A program made the position numbers and the translations under genes. The notes below the pieces were generated by a model, which was given only the letters and a program-made list of their open reading frames with translations, ran no database searches and had not been told where the DNA came from. Of a stretch of 64,000 nt of DNA, positions 63,269 to 64,000 are shown piece by piece; within the stretch, counting starts at the first letter, position 1; every line of letters starts with the position of its first letter. The stretch spans positions 186,001 through 250,000 of the forward strand of contig JAWPHD010001347.1 in the NCBI GenBank assembly GCA_037043455.1, read 5' to 3'. Origin of the DNA: Cyrtodaria siliqua. Its lineage: Eukaryota; Mollusca; Bivalvia; Adapedonta; Hiatellidae.

Positions 63269-64000
63269 GTACGTTTATTCGTTGTTATGTGAACGTGTGA
63301 TTTGTATCACGTACTTTACGGTATGAAAGTGGAATAATACAATTACATAATCCACCAGTGGTATACGTTAACGCTAATGATACAAGACCTGGAGCAGACA
63401 AGGTTTTTCATTATCGGGTGCTGGTGACCTTGACCTTTGACCTACTTAACTCAAAATCAATAGGGGCCATCCTCTCACCACAACCAGTTTTGGGAAAATA
63501 ATGAAAAATATGACCTTGACCTTGGTAATTTTGGCATTACGTGATGTCCCTTGACCCAACAAAGCATCTGACAAAGTTTCAGAAAAAATCAAGAAGCGGT
63601 TGTTGAGATATAGTTGATTTAAAATGTGGCCGCCGCCGGAAAAGTGACTGTTATGTCTCGCTAATAAATTCGGCAATAAATGAGCTCCGGCATAGGATCC
63701 TGTATAATTGTTGTATACAATTTAATACGAACTTGCGGGGCAACTAACTGAATGCGGCACAGCTGGTTAGGCTCGTCAGCATTCGTCTACTGACACAGAG
63801 GGTCACGACTCGAGCCCACATAAGGCAGCAATTTTTAAAACCAAATTGTTGTTAACATATTTTAAACCAAAAAGATTGTACAAAGCTACTACGGAATGCA
63901 TCTGATGGATTCCTACCATTATGCATGAGAGTACTATGCAAGGGAGGATTTCCCAAAATGATTACGTAAATGGCCCGGTCTACACATGCGAGTCTATATT
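63269..64000. other. ASNS intron 7 (partial); mollusc-type repeat and a tRNA-like string
   Basis: 63420-63680 has GACCTTGACCTTTGACCT and ATGACCTTGACCTTGG, a diverged GACCTTG-type repeat. 63752-63818 has CACAGCTGGTTAGG and CGACTCGAGCCC, loosely A- and B-box-like, perhaps another SINE head. No exon with GYYYRQ-type terminal ASNS sequence is present. Confidence 0.5.

Overview
The window is animal nuclear DNA, most likely from a bivalve mollusc. That attribution is an inference from style: AT-rich sequence, long introns with GT-AG junctions, dense short interspersed and inverted-repeat elements, TIR elements with tandem-repeat cores, and the GACGGACGG / GACCTTTGACCT repeats common in molluscs. 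There is no operon structure, rRNA, CRISPR array or convincing tRNA gene.

Three host genes are supported. (1) A partial plus-strand gene ends in a 42-codon terminal exon at 967-1095; I do not recognise it. (2) A complete five-exon minus-strand gene, 36448 down to 23047, encodes a 178-residue BCL7-family protein (BAF/SWI-SNF subunit). It is recognised from its N-terminal block ([32 protein letters not shown]), and all splice phases agree. (3) A plus-strand asparagine synthetase (glutamine-hydrolysing, ASNS) has seven coding exons from 50328 to 63268; the last part (about 70 residues) lies past the window. A fourth locus, 38672-40800, is a frameshifted ORF of unknown function, broken by a TIR element that leaves the reading frame continuous if removed.

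Layout. 1-930: 21-bp minisatellite. 967-1290: terminal exon running into a 3' tandem repeat. 1.3-23 kb: repeat-rich, with MITEs, SINEs, a 31-bp satellite (4.59-5.98 kb), a 43-bp satellite (9.53-10.79 kb), a 1.19-kb hAT-like element (15.0-16.2 kb) and a TIR element with a 45-bp minisatellite core (21.07-21.95 kb). 23.0-36.5 kb: BCL7 gene, with a 1.9-kb array of 320-bp units in intron 3 and nested MITEs and SINEs in intron 1. 36.5-43.4 kb: transposon remnants and the broken ORF. 43477-49181: a LINE insertion with a 13-bp target-site duplication, a truncated ORF1 and an intact 1142-codon ORF2 (endonuclease plus reverse transcriptase). 50.3-63.3 kb: ASNS, whose first intron holds a second, decayed minus-strand LINE split by a tandem-repeat element.

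The most notable observation is a 2A-type ribosome-skipping motif (DVEKNPGP) near the N terminus of the intact LINE ORF2, just after two hydrophobic segments. Others are several TIR elements that have grown tandem-repeat cores, one with a sister copy showing the pre-expansion state; a non-autonomous family whose three copies all have 5-bp target duplications; and a TA-targeting element found in two sites whose empty states can be read directly.
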